DNA of 64,000 bases from Mucilaginibacter sp. SMC90 (GTDB lineage: Bacteria > Bacteroidota > Bacteroidia > Sphingobacteriales > Sphingobacteriaceae), in contig NZ_CP094527.1 in the NCBI RefSeq assembly GCF_022811725.1, positions 3,844,001 to 3,908,000 on the forward strand, in the 5' to 3' direction. Below are positions 18,197 to 26,375 of this stretch, piece after piece. Made by a program: the position numbers and the translations under genes. The notes under the pieces were generated by a model that was given only the letters and a program-made list of their open reading frames with translations, had not been told where the DNA came from and did not search any database. How positions within the stretch are numbered: position 1 is the stretch's first letter; every line of letters starts with the position of its first letter.

Positions 18197-18335
18197 CGCC
18201 ATATTCTGGCATCTGAGTAACTATTTCATTGTAAAAAGCATAATATCGTCAAATAATATTGACTGTTCTGTACCCCTATGCCCTCCCCCAGGGCATGCAA
18301 CTTATCAATCATTATCCACCCTTAAAAACCTACTT

Positions 18336-19424
18336 ATGAGCTATCGAAGTTTTACCATACGTAACAGGGATGACTGGGACAAATACATAGCCCAATCTTA
18401 TGCACATGAAGGGTTTCACACCTGGTATTATCACTCTTTAAATACCGAAGGAGAACCGCTTTTATTTGTTTATGAAGAAAGCAAAGTTTTTGTGTCACTG
18501 CCAGTGATCAAAAGAAAGATCGAAGGTTCTGAATATTTTGACATGACTTGCGTTTATGGCTATGCAGGACCTTTATCTAACATTGCTTTTGAAAAATTAA
18601 CTACCCCCACAATTATGCAATTTAAAATTGCATTTGCAGCTTTTATGAAGGCAGAATCCTCTATCTGTATCTTTTCAAGACTGCATCCATTTCTTAATCA
18701 ATATCATTTATTGGAGAATATTGGCGGTATCAAGGATAATGGAACAACATTATACGTTGACTTGTCCATATCTGAAGAAGATCAACGTAACAGATACGAC
18801 AAAAGACTTAATCGCCAAATAAGAAGTCTGCGAAAAATGGGGTACGTAATTAAAGAGGCCGAAAGCGTTCAGGAGATTGAAGATTTTGTTGAAATGTATC
18901 ACAAAAACATGGATCGTCTAAATGCCTCGCCAAATTATTACTTCAATGCTCAGTATTTCATCAATCTGCTCAACAAAGAGTACATGAAAAACAAGCTCGT
19001 TTTAATTTACGACGGCGCTAACCTCATGTGCGGAGCACTTATCTTATTATCAGATGATATTGTAAGAAATCACCTTTCGGCTACTTCGCCCGATTATTTG
19101 AGCATCTCTCCAAGCAAATTATTAACGGATGAAATAAGCATGATCGGAAGAAGGTTAGGAAAAAAGATTTTTCACCTCGGAGGCGGCGTTGGTGGAAAAG
19201 AAGATTCTCTTTTCAATTTCAAAAAGCTTTTTTCAAACCTCCAGGTAAAAGACCGGATCTGGTGTTACATTAACGATGAATCTGCTTACACGCATCTTGT
19301 TTTAAGATCCGGCGTAGAGATCAATCCTGAAACTAAATTCTTCCCTTTATACCGACATCCACAAATAAAGATACAAACAACTAACCCAGAATCCGAAACC
19401 ACCACAATTGAAAACCTTAACTGA
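18336..19424 (+). CDS. FemAB/GNAT-like peptidoglycan- or glycan-associated acyl/aminoacyl transferase family protein
   Basis: A 362-residue cytosolic protein. The N-terminal third carries a strand-rich half with SLPVIKRKI and YGYAGPLSN; the second half has KRLNRQIRSLRKMGYVIKEAES followed by EDFVEMYHKNMDRLNASPNYYF and LVLIYDGANLMCGALILLSDDIVRNHLSATSPDYLSISPSKLLTDE. This is the pattern of the FemAB/GNAT-fold family that includes CelD-like proteins and Fem transferases, which join an amino acid or acyl group to cell-wall or surface glycans. The exact reaction is unknown. It is followed 6 bases later by a dioxygenase gene, so the two are cotranscribed. Confidence 0.75.
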   Translation: MSYRSFTIRNRDDWDKYIAQSYAHEGFHTWYYHSLNTEGEPLLFVYEESKVFVSLPVIKRKIEGSEYFDMTCVYGYAGPLSNIAFEKLTTPTIMQFKIAFAAFMKAESSICIFSRLHPFLNQYHLLENIGGIKDNGTTLYVDLSISEEDQRNRYDKRLNRQIRSLRKMGYVIKEAESVQEIEDFVEMYHKNMDRLNASPNYYFNAQYFINLLNKEYMKNKLVLIYDGANLMCGALILLSDDIVRNHLSATSPDYLSISPSKLLTDEISMIGRRLGKKIFHLGGGVGGKEDSLFNFKKLFSNLQVKDRIWCYINDESAYTHLVLRSGVEINPETKFFPLYRHPQIKIQTTNPESETTTIENLN

Positions 19425-19430
19425 AAAAAA

Positions 19431-20234
19431 ATGAAAAATAAGTTTAATTATTCCGATGCTAACCTTGCTGTATTTGACCAGGTAATGGATGAATATGGTT
19501 GGATTATATATGAAGATGCCCTTGATGACGCTTTTGTCGACGAAATAAATGATTCATTGATCCCTGCTTATGATGTAAGGCGCAAAATTCAGATCGCTAA
19601 TGGCATCGGCGACAACATGAACGGCACGCTACACCACCTGGTTGAACGGGAAAGGTTTTCATTGAAATTTCTTGAACGGAAATATTGCGCCGATCAAATC
19701 AACCATTTTTTAAAAGGGAATTATATCATAAACTCTTTGGGAGCGGTCATCAACTTAAGAGACGAAAAACCTTATGTTCAAAATATACACCGGGATATAA
19801 GAAGCTTTACCGGAGATTTTAAAGTAATGATCCAAATGATGATCACTTTAGACGATTTTACTTCTGAAAATGGATCGACCTATTTTTTAACAGGATCTCA
19901 TAAAAGCGACGAAAAACCAGAAGCTGACTTCTTTTACAAAAATGCAGATCGCGCTAATACAAAAAAAGGCAGCATTATTTTGTTTGACTCCAATTTATGG
20001 CATGCCGCTGGTAAAAATTATACCGACGCAACAAGGCGAACTCTAACTATGGCATTTACTAAACCATTCTTTAAGCAACAGCTTGATTATCCAAGGTTTT
20101 TAGGTTATGAATTTGGCGAAGGACTAAGCGATGACTTAAGACAAATATTGGGTTATAAATCCCGCGTGCCGGAAAATTTAAATGAATATTATCAACCTCT
20201 GGAAAAAAGAATGTATCAACCGGGGCAGGGTTAA
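19431..20234 (+). CDS. Phytanoyl-CoA dioxygenase (PhyH) family protein
   Basis: A 267-residue Fe(II)/2-oxoglutarate-dependent oxygenase. The metal triad is visible as His and Asp in NIHRDIRSF (about residue 118-120) and a distal His in LWHAAG (about 190), with the 2-oxoglutarate-binding Arg in TRRTLTMAF. Between them are MITLDDFTSENGSTYFLTGSH, typical of PhyH. Such enzymes hydroxylate small molecules or sugar/lipid moieties. Its place behind a glycosyltransferase and a FemAB/GNAT-like gene suggests tailoring of a glycan or small metabolite, which is inference. The start is 6 bases after the preceding stop. Confidence 0.85.
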   Translation: MKNKFNYSDANLAVFDQVMDEYGWIIYEDALDDAFVDEINDSLIPAYDVRRKIQIANGIGDNMNGTLHHLVERERFSLKFLERKYCADQINHFLKGNYIINSLGAVINLRDEKPYVQNIHRDIRSFTGDFKVMIQMMITLDDFTSENGSTYFLTGSHKSDEKPEADFFYKNADRANTKKGSIILFDSNLWHAAGKNYTDATRRTLTMAFTKPFFKQQLDYPRFLGYEFGEGLSDDLRQILGYKSRVPENLNEYYQPLEKRMYQPGQG

Positions 20235-20309
20235 ATTTAATTTTATTTAAAAAACTGCATCAATTGTCAGTATTGTTTAATCTTTGATTTTAAAATTAGC
20301 TAAGAGCTA

Positions 20310-20326
20310 ACAAGGTGTTACCTTGT
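20310..20326. promoter_or_regulatory. Perfect palindrome upstream of an SDR gene
   Basis: ACAAGGT-GTT-ACCTTGT is a perfect 7-bp inverted repeat with a 3-base centre, 22 bases before the ATG at 20349. Size and position suit a repressor operator, but no neighbouring regulator gene is visible, so this is only a candidate. Confidence 0.35.
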
Positions 20327-20348
20327 GTTGTAACCTAAAAATAAAATC

Positions 20349-21143
20349 ATGGATCTTAAACTTAATGATAAAACAGCCCTTGTAACAGGATCGACAGCCG
20401 GCATCGGCTACGCTATTGCTAAATCATTGGCCACCGAAGGTGCTAATGTATATGTAAATGGGCGCAGCCAAAGCAAAGTTGATGAAGTGGTAAAAAAACT
20501 GATTGAAGAAACAGGAAATCATAAAATTAAAGGTATTGCTGCTGATTTTTCAAATGCCGAACAGGTTCAAGCTTTAATAACGCAATTATCCGAAGTTGAT
20601 ATCCTGGTGAACAACGTTGGCATTTTTGAGCCAAAGCCGTTTGTAGAAATTACCGATGCCGACTGGCTCAGGTTTTTTGAAGTTAATGTTTTAAGCGGGG
20701 TACGCTTATCACGTGCTTACTTTGACAAAATGGTCAGCAAAAACTGGGGACGAATAATTTTTATTTCCAGCGAATCTGCATATCAGATCCCTGACGAAAT
20801 GATTCACTATGGAACAACCAAAACTGCTCAGATTGCAGTAGCCCGTGGCTTAGCCGAGCTCACCAAAAGTACCGGTGTTACTGTTAATACAGTTTTACCC
20901 GGGCCTACTTTATCTGAAGGTGTTGGCGATTTTATAGAAGCTTTAGCAAAAGATCAGAATTTAAGCAACGCGGAGATTGAAAAAGATTTTTTCACTAATG
21001 TGCGTGGTACCTCATTACTAAAACGCTTTATCACTACAGATGAGATTGCCAGTTTAGTTACTTATGTTGCAAGCCCGCTATCGGCAGCAACAAATGGTGC
21101 TACTTTACGGGCCGATGGTGGTGTTATAAAAACAGCATTCTAA
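20349..21143 (+). CDS. SDR family oxidoreductase
   Basis: A 264-residue NAD(P)-dependent short-chain dehydrogenase. TGSTAGIGYAIA gives the cofactor loop at about residues 14-25, NNVG is near residue 96, and the catalytic Ser-Tyr-Lys are in FISSESAYQIPDEMIHYGTTKTAQ (about 140-160). The C-terminus keeps ATNGATLRADGGV. It resembles the subgroup annotated as 3-oxoacyl-ACP-reductase-like without clear substrate. It is a single-gene transcript with a possible operator at 20310-20326 and a bidirectional terminator at 21161-21205. Confidence 0.88.
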   Translation: MDLKLNDKTALVTGSTAGIGYAIAKSLATEGANVYVNGRSQSKVDEVVKKLIEETGNHKIKGIAADFSNAEQVQALITQLSEVDILVNNVGIFEPKPFVEITDADWLRFFEVNVLSGVRLSRAYFDKMVSKNWGRIIFISSESAYQIPDEMIHYGTTKTAQIAVARGLAELTKSTGVTVNTVLPGPTLSEGVGDFIEALAKDQNLSNAEIEKDFFTNVRGTSLLKRFITTDEIASLVTYVASPLSAATNGATLRADGGVIKTAF

Positions 21144-21160
21144 AATTTAAAAACGAGCAA

Positions 21161-21205
21161 TAAAAAAATCCCGGTCAGGTGAAATACCCGGCCGGGATTT
21201 TTTTA
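21161..21205. terminator. Bidirectional rho-independent terminator
   Basis: TAAAAAAATCCCGG (from 21161) and CCGGGATTTTTTTA (to 21205) are perfect reverse complements, giving T-runs on both strands. It serves the convergent SDR gene and the small lipoprotein gene. Confidence 0.88.
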
Positions 21206-21219
21206 TGCTTTCAAAATTA

Positions 21220-21402
21220 CTAATGTTTCGTAGTATCTGTTTTGGTGGTGTCTGTAGCGGCCGGTGCTGGTGCGCTCTGACTTGTTGAATCCATTTTTGT
21301 AGTGTCAGATCCATCTCCTGCTTTTTTTTCCGAACTACAACCGGTCGCAATCGCACCGATCATGGCCGCGACAAGTGCGAAACTTAAGAATTGCTTTTTC
21401 AT
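21220..21402 (-). CDS. Very small lipoprotein
   Basis: A 60-residue protein with a signal peptide ending in the lipobox AIATGC (Cys at about residue 22), so it is lipid-anchored after export. The mature 39 residues are low-complexity: Ser, Thr, Asp, Lys, Ala and Pro, ending TDTTKTDTTKH, and probably unfolded. Proteins of this kind are frequent in Sphingobacteriaceae and have no known role. The gene is convergent with the SDR gene, shares the terminator with it and has a normal start after an 174-base divergent gap to the DUF4442 gene. Confidence 0.75.
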   Translation of the reverse strand: MKKQFLSFALVAAMIGAIATGCSSEKKAGDGSDTTKMDSTSQSAPAPAATDTTKTDTTKH

Positions 21403-21576
21403 AGTTATTTGCTTTTGATTAAATTATCAATGTATGTTGAACCATACTATAAACCAAGCTTTGGGATTATTGTTTACCGGTTATTCTTGATTTTATTATC
21501 TTTTATTTTTTAACATAAGGCCGTTTGATCCACATTTACGGCCCTTTGTTTAATTTTTTTCTGATCTTTAAGCGCG

Positions 21577-22053
21577 ATGATAATATCCGAAGGATTATTA
21601 AAGTGGGTAATGCGTTTTTATCCCCCTCTCCTTTTCCAGCGTATCTGGGTAGTGAAATTCAGCAAGGGGTACCGTGGTGTTGAAGTTAGGATCAGGAAGA
21701 GTTTTCTTAATAAAAACTACAACAATTCAATTTTTGGCGGTACGCTTTTCTCGGCTGCAGATCCATTTTACCCCATCCTGTTTCATCAAATATTTAATCA
21801 TAAAGGCTACAAGCTAATGGTTTGGTCAAAATCGGCCACCATAAAATATGCAAAGCCCGCAGCAACAAATTTATTTTTCAATATTAAGCTGACTGATAGC
21901 GATATAGCCGACGCGGAACATATTTTAAATACTACCGGCAAATTTATTCGCCCCTTCCCTATTGACATTTACAATAAAGATGGCGAAATATGCGTATCCG
22001 TCATGATTGAGGTTTATGTACGAAACTTAAACTTTATTGATACTACTATATAA
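21577..22053 (+). CDS. DUF4442 domain protein (hotdog-fold thioesterase-like)
   Basis: A 158-residue protein. SIFGGTLFSAADPFYPILFHQIF near residue 55 and the later strand SKSATIKYAKPA match DUF4442, a group in the hotdog superfamily related to acyl-CoA thioesterases. No reaction is proven for the group. It is followed 9 bases later by a GNAT gene and then by an AlbA_2 gene, suggesting a three-gene transcript. A short hairpin (AAGGCCGT/ACGGCC) at about 21517-21546 lies upstream. Confidence 0.8.
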   Translation: MIISEGLLKWVMRFYPPLLFQRIWVVKFSKGYRGVEVRIRKSFLNKNYNNSIFGGTLFSAADPFYPILFHQIFNHKGYKLMVWSKSATIKYAKPAATNLFFNIKLTDSDIADAEHILNTTGKFIRPFPIDIYNKDGEICVSVMIEVYVRNLNFIDTTI

Positions 22054-22062
22054 CTTATACTG

Positions 22063-22518
22063 ATGACCGTAATTATGAATGACGAAGCTTTTGAAAAAAA
22101 AGGCTTCATGATCTCAACCGATAAAAATCTGCTTAATGTTGATGTTATTTATGATTACCTGAATAATGAATCGTACTGGGCAAAGGGTATTCCACGACAA
22201 AAATTGGCCCGGGCCATTGAAAATTCCATGTGTTTCGGTATTTATTTAAACAACGAACAGGCAGGTTTTGCACGTGTAATAAGCGATAATGCTACGTTTG
22301 CTTATATCTGCGATGTGTTTGTGCTGTCTTCTCATCGTGGCAAGGGACTTTCTAAATGGCTGGTACAAACAATTGTTAAGCACCCCGATCTGAAAGGTTT
22401 GAGGAGATGGTCGTTAGCTACTAAAGACGCGCATAATTTATACAGCCAGTTCGGCTTTTCGCCCATCGCACGCCCGGAAACATGGATGGAGATTTTTACA
22501 CCGTATATTAAGCCCTGA
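22063..22518 (+). CDS. GNAT family N-acetyltransferase
   Basis: A 151-residue single-domain acetyltransferase. The acetyl-CoA-binding motif A is VFVLSSHRGKGLSKWLVQTI (Q/RxxGxG/A form HRGKGLS), near residue 92, and the fold ends with LYSQFGFSPI as usual. The acceptor is unknown; the chain is of the small cytosolic type that acetylates amines or small molecules. ATG at 22063 and at 22075 are both possible starts. It lies between DUF4442 and AlbA_2 genes at gaps of 9 and 16 bases. Confidence 0.85.
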   Translation: MTVIMNDEAFEKKGFMISTDKNLLNVDVIYDYLNNESYWAKGIPRQKLARAIENSMCFGIYLNNEQAGFARVISDNATFAYICDVFVLSSHRGKGLSKWLVQTIVKHPDLKGLRRWSLATKDAHNLYSQFGFSPIARPETWMEIFTPYIKP

Positions 22519-22534
22519 TAATTAATAAAAGGCT

Positions 22535-23167
22535 ATGAATAAAACAAACGTTAAGAAGCTGATTTTTGAAGGAGAAGGCGTTACAGTAGACTTTAAGAAG
22601 ACGATAACCAGTTGTGAAAAAATAGCCAGGACAATGGTATCATTTGCCAACAATAAAGGAGGCAAATTACTTATTGGCGTAACTGACGACGGCACAATAA
22701 AAGGTGTAAAGTCTGAAGACGAAGAAAAATATATGATAACAAGAGCAGCTCATCTTTTTTCCCGCCCAGCCCTGGAACCAACTTTTGAGGAGGTTTATTT
22801 TGATGATAAGTTAGTACTTGTTGTTGATACCCCTGCAAGCGAGCTGAAACCGCATTATGCGCTTGCCGAAGATGGTAAATGGTGGGCATATGTACGTGTA
22901 AAAGACAAAAGTGTACTGGCCAGTAAAATTGTACTGGAGGTTTTAAAACGCTCATCAAATGATCAGGGTGTTTTAATTGAATATTCTGAAAACGAAAGTA
23001 CGTTGCTTGGTCATTTGGAGAAGGTTGGGCGTATTACTATAAAAGAGTGCAGCGAGCTGCTTAAAGTTGGTCGCCGCCGTGCTCAGAATGTACTTGTAGA
23101 CTTGATTTTATCTGGTCTGATTAAGATCAACACTACCGAAAAGGAAGAATATTATACAGCCTCCTGA
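22535..23167 (+). CDS. AlbA_2 (Schlafen-type) domain protein with C-terminal winged helix
   Basis: A 210-residue protein. Residues 1-130 form an AlbA_2 domain: FEGEGVTVDFKKT, then MVSFANNKGGKLLIGVTDDGTIKGV, which is the family signature. Residues about 150-205 look like a winged helix (LLGHLEKVGRITIKECSELLKVGRRRAQNVLVDLILSGLI). It is shorter than the common AlbA_2-ATPase form, lacking the HATPase-type part. It may be a DNA- or RNA-binding regulator. It is third in the DUF4442-GNAT-AlbA_2 run; the MATE gene behind it has its own promoter. Confidence 0.82.
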   Translation: MNKTNVKKLIFEGEGVTVDFKKTITSCEKIARTMVSFANNKGGKLLIGVTDDGTIKGVKSEDEEKYMITRAAHLFSRPALEPTFEEVYFDDKLVLVVDTPASELKPHYALAEDGKWWAYVRVKDKSVLASKIVLEVLKRSSNDQGVLIEYSENESTLLGHLEKVGRITIKECSELLKVGRRRAQNVLVDLILSGLIKINTTEKEEYYTAS

Positions 23168-23169
23168 CT

Positions 23170-23197
23170 TTTGTGTGTGCCCAAATGGTTACTTTTG
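23170..23197 (+). promoter_or_regulatory. Candidate promoter of the MATE transporter gene
   Basis: TTTG (23170-23173) and TACTTTTG (23190-23197) match both Bacteroidota elements, with a slightly short spacer of 16 bases. They begin 3 bases after the AlbA_2 stop and 47 bases before the MATE start. Confidence 0.45.
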
Positions 23198-23219
23198 CGC
23201 TCCTGTTGCCTGAGTAATT

Positions 23220-24602
23220 ATGAGATCCGTTTACCAAAAATATAAGCCTTATTACCTTGAAAGCCTTAAACTGGCAATCCCGGTAATTATCTCAAACGTT
23301 GGGCATACGGCTGTACAAATGTCTGATACCATCATCGTAGGGCATTTTGCGGGCACTGTTTCTTTGGCTGCGGTATCAACAGTAAACAGTCTTTTTATGG
23401 TTCCGCTGGTTATTGGGATGGGCATCTCCTATGGTTTAACACCGCTCATTGCTCAAAATAATGGCCGTAAAAATCATAAAGAATGTGGGCTGCTACTTTC
23501 CAATAGTTTATTCCTGAATATCCTGAGCGGCATGATCCTGTTCTGCGGAATCTATTTCGGCACCATGTTACTTATTGGGCATCTTGACCAATCGCCCGAG
23601 GTTGTGACAGAAGCCAAGCCTTATTTATTCCTGCTTAGCCTGTCGTTGATCCCTTTGCTTATCTTCAATACGTTTAAGCAGTTTGCGGAAGGCCTGGGCT
23701 TTACCAAGCAAGCCATGATGATATCTATCTGGGGTAATTTGATCAATATTTTATTGGGGATAATTTTCGTTAAAGGTTTGTTCGGCATACAACCAATGGG
23801 TATCAGAGGTGTTGGTTACAGTACCCTTATCGATCGATGTTTGATGGCTACCGTGATGGGTATTTATGTTTTCCGGTCGAAGAATTTTAAAACCTATTTA
23901 ACAGACTTTGCCCTTAAAAACATCGACAGGCTACGCGGTATCCAGATCATGAAAATTGGCGCGCCGGTTGCCATGCAATATACTTTTGAGATCAGTGCCT
24001 TTGGCGGTGCTGCCTTGCTTGTGGGTACTATTGGCGTAGTTGCACAGGCTGCACACCAGGTAACCATAACCATGGCCTCCATGACGTATATGATGGCAAG
24101 CGGTATTGGTGCAGCTGCAGCCATTAAATCAGGTAACTATTTTGGCGTAAGCGATCACCGCAATTTAAGGCTTGCAGCTATTTCAAATTATCACATCGTA
24201 TTGCTGTTCATGAGCTTTACCGCTGTGATATTTGCATTAGGCAGGCATCTTTTACCATGGATAATTACTTCTGATGAAGAAGTAATAGCAATTGCATCAC
24301 AGCTACTTATCATTGCGGCATTTTTCCAGCTGTTTGATGGCGCGCAAGTTGTTGGGCTTGGGGTATTGAGAGGAATGGGAGATGTAAACGTTCCTACCGT
24401 TATTACCTTTCTTGCTTACTGGGTAATTGGTTTGCCTGTTGGTTACTTGCTCGGTATTAAATTTAACCTGGGTGTTTATGGGGTTTGGTATGGCCTTGTA
24501 TTGGGCTTGGGTACGGCGTCGGTACTGTTGTTTGCACGTTTCAATGTGCTTAGTAAAAGTCACAAGATCAAACCGGCAATACCGATAATAGCCAAAGATT
24601 AA
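23220..24602 (+). CDS. MATE family efflux transporter
   Basis: A 460-residue inner-membrane protein with about twelve segments in two similar halves. The N-terminal KLAIPVIISNVGHTAVQMSDTIIVGHFAG and the second-half MKIGAPVAMQYTFEISAFGGAALLVG are the typical MATE bundle starts, and GITGAAxx-like AASGIGAAAAIKSGNYFG motifs follow. MATE proteins export cationic drugs or metabolites using a sodium or proton gradient. The substrate is unknown. Its last codon overlaps the converging hydrolase gene by 4 bases, so no terminator fits between them. Confidence 0.93.
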   Translation: MRSVYQKYKPYYLESLKLAIPVIISNVGHTAVQMSDTIIVGHFAGTVSLAAVSTVNSLFMVPLVIGMGISYGLTPLIAQNNGRKNHKECGLLLSNSLFLNILSGMILFCGIYFGTMLLIGHLDQSPEVVTEAKPYLFLLSLSLIPLLIFNTFKQFAEGLGFTKQAMMISIWGNLINILLGIIFVKGLFGIQPMGIRGVGYSTLIDRCLMATVMGIYVFRSKNFKTYLTDFALKNIDRLRGIQIMKIGAPVAMQYTFEISAFGGAALLVGTIGVVAQAAHQVTITMASMTYMMASGIGAAAAIKSGNYFGVSDHRNLRLAAISNYHIVLLFMSFTAVIFALGRHLLPWIITSDEEVIAIASQLLIIAAFFQLFDGAQVVGLGVLRGMGDVNVPTVITFLAYWVIGLPVGYLLGIKFNLGVYGVWYGLVLGLGTASVLLFARFNVLSKSHKIKPAIPIIAKD

Positions 24603-25501
24603 AAATAAAGATCAATGGCCGTTTTAAACGTATTGCAATGCGCTTCTACAATATCTTTAATCTGCGGTGAATAACCACCTCCCATACTCACCTGTACCGG
24701 CGTATTGTGTTTAATGCATTGTTCAAAAACAAACTGATCACGGGCTTTGCAGGCTTCTTTGCTTAACGAAAGTTTACCCAGCTTATCAGTAGCCAGAATA
24801 TCCACCCCCGAAAGATAGAAGATAAAATCAGGCTTCTGTTGTTCTATCAGTCGAGGCAGCGTTGTTCTAAGAATTTCAAGAAACTCGTCATCGCTTACGC
24901 CGTCCAGTAAAGGAATGTCCAGATCAGATCGCTCCTTTCTGTAAGGGAAATTATTGGCCCCATGCATAGAGAAAGTGAACACCCTTGGTTCGTTTTCAAA
25001 GAGCTGGGCAGTGCCATTGCCCTGGTGCACATCTAAATCAATTATTAAGATAGATTTAGCTAAATAACTATCCAATAAATAATTAGCTGCAATTGCCTGA
25101 TCATTTAATAAACAAAAGCCTTCACCCCAATTACTGCCCGCATGATGAGTGCCTCCGGCTACATTGAATGCGACTCCGCTTTCGAGAGCATACCTGCAAC
25201 CATCAATTGTACCTTTAGCAATTCTTATTTCCCGCTCCACCAAACGCGCTGATAAAGGAAATCCTGTACGGCGTTGTTCTTTTGGAGGCAACGTCAAATC
25301 ACGAAGTTGGTGCCAGTAATATTCATCATGGGTACGGGTGATAATATGTTCCGCCAGGAGACCGGGAGAAAACAGGTTCTCTTTGCTAATCACGCCTTCA
25401 TGCAATAGCTGCGCGGGGATCAGCTCATACTTCAGCATCGGAAAGCGATGGCCTTCGGGCAGCGGATGGGCGTATATCGGATCGTAGGCTATTTTGAGCA
25501 T
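24599..25501 (-). CDS. Histone deacetylase family (HDAC-like amidohydrolase)
   Basis: A 300-residue zinc hydrolase of the arginase/deacetylase superfamily. The active-site features are GGTHHAGSNWGEGFCLLNDQAIAA (His-His pair about residue 118-119) and the zinc-binding DLDVHQGNGTA (about 154-164), with a distal Asp in LSGVDILATDKLG. Bacterial members deacetylate acetylpolyamines, acetoin-system proteins or lysine residues; the substrate here is unknown. It is the last gene of a six-gene minus-strand run beginning with msrC and starts 5 bases after the bestrophin stop. Its stop overlaps the MATE gene end by 4 bases. Confidence 0.9.
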   Translation of the reverse strand: MLKIAYDPIYAHPLPEGHRFPMLKYELIPAQLLHEGVISKENLFSPGLLAEHIITRTHDEYYWHQLRDLTLPPKEQRRTGFPLSARLVEREIRIAKGTIDGCRYALESGVAFNVAGGTHHAGSNWGEGFCLLNDQAIAANYLLDSYLAKSILIIDLDVHQGNGTAQLFENEPRVFTFSMHGANNFPYRKERSDLDIPLLDGVSDDEFLEILRTTLPRLIEQQKPDFIFYLSGVDILATDKLGKLSLSKEACKARDQFVFEQCIKHNTPVQVSMGGGYSPQIKDIVEAHCNTFKTAIDLYF

Positions 25502-25506
25502 CCCTT

Positions 25507-26361
25507 CTATCCTATCAACTCCCCTACATGCTTTTGGATATTATCGCAGATACTATCCAGCGGTAAATCATTAGCATCGCGACCAAATGGATCCTCAATT
25601 TCTTCGGCCAATAACTCAATACTTGCAAAAACAAAAAGCACAAAGCAAATTATAGGGATGATAAAATACTTCAGATCAAAAGCCCAGGTAAACGGTAGCG
25701 TCATGATATAGGTGAAGATAAACTTCTTGATGAATACATTGTACGAAAACGGAATAGGTGTTTTCTTGATACGTTCACAAGCTCCACAAATATCTGTAAA
25801 AGAAGTAATTTCGGTAGTTATGCTAAATAATTGCTCCGGGTTAATTACACCTTCTTTATTTAACCGGTAAATATTTTTGATCATTTCAGAAGCTACCTGG
25901 TTAGGTACATGTTTCAGGGCATCAATACTAATAAACGGCTGTTCTTCGGGAACGTATTCGTCGCGCAAATGATCACGCAGTGTCCGTGCATAGCGGGGGA
26001 TCGCATAATTGAAAAAAGCTAGGTCATCTTCACCTATTAGATGCTTTAGTTTAATAGCGAGGTTGCGGCTATTGTTAACTAAACTCCCCCATATCTTACG
26101 CCCTTCCCACCAGCGGTCATAAGCCGAGTTGATACGAAATGCAAGCAATAAGGAAAATACGAAACCTATTGTTTGATGAATGAAGATCACTTTCCTGAGT
26201 ATGCTGGTATCGGGCAACTGCCAAAAATCGATCAGGAAATAAGTAACAACGCCGGCATACGCACCAACCGCAAGCATAAGCGGAAATAGCTCACGCAGTG
26301 TTTCGGCCTTGTTTATTTTAAAAATGAATGAAAACCATTCTTTGGGATTGTAATAAACCAT
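25507..26361 (-). CDS. Bestrophin family ion channel
   Basis: A 284-residue membrane protein with hydrophobic segments near residues 25-50, 65-85, 205-230 and 235-255. The segment VFSLLLAFRINSAYDRWWEGRKIWGSLVNNSRNLA matches the bestrophin/YneE signature. The family forms pentameric channels; bacterial members may pass anions or cations. It lies in the minus operon 14 bases behind kynureninase and 5 bases before the HDAC-like gene. The functional tie to its neighbours is unknown. Confidence 0.9.
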   Translation of the reverse strand: MVYYNPKEWFSFIFKINKAETLRELFPLMLAVGAYAGVVTYFLIDFWQLPDTSILRKVIFIHQTIGFVFSLLLAFRINSAYDRWWEGRKIWGSLVNNSRNLAIKLKHLIGEDDLAFFNYAIPRYARTLRDHLRDEYVPEEQPFISIDALKHVPNQVASEMIKNIYRLNKEGVINPEQLFSITTEITSFTDICGACERIKKTPIPFSYNVFIKKFIFTYIMTLPFTWAFDLKYFIIPIICFVLFVFASIELLAEEIEDPFGRDANDLPLDSICDNIQKHVGELIG

Positions 26362-26375
26362 ATCTCTTAAGAAAA

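Noticed and set aside
18066..18335. CRISPR-like repeats
   Set aside because: Only two diverged units with hairpins, no regular spacers and no cas genes; it is a local duplication.
24599..24602. Four-base overlap of converging MATE and HDAC-like genes as a possible antisense control
   Set aside because: Such small tail overlaps are common in compact genomes; nothing else points to control.
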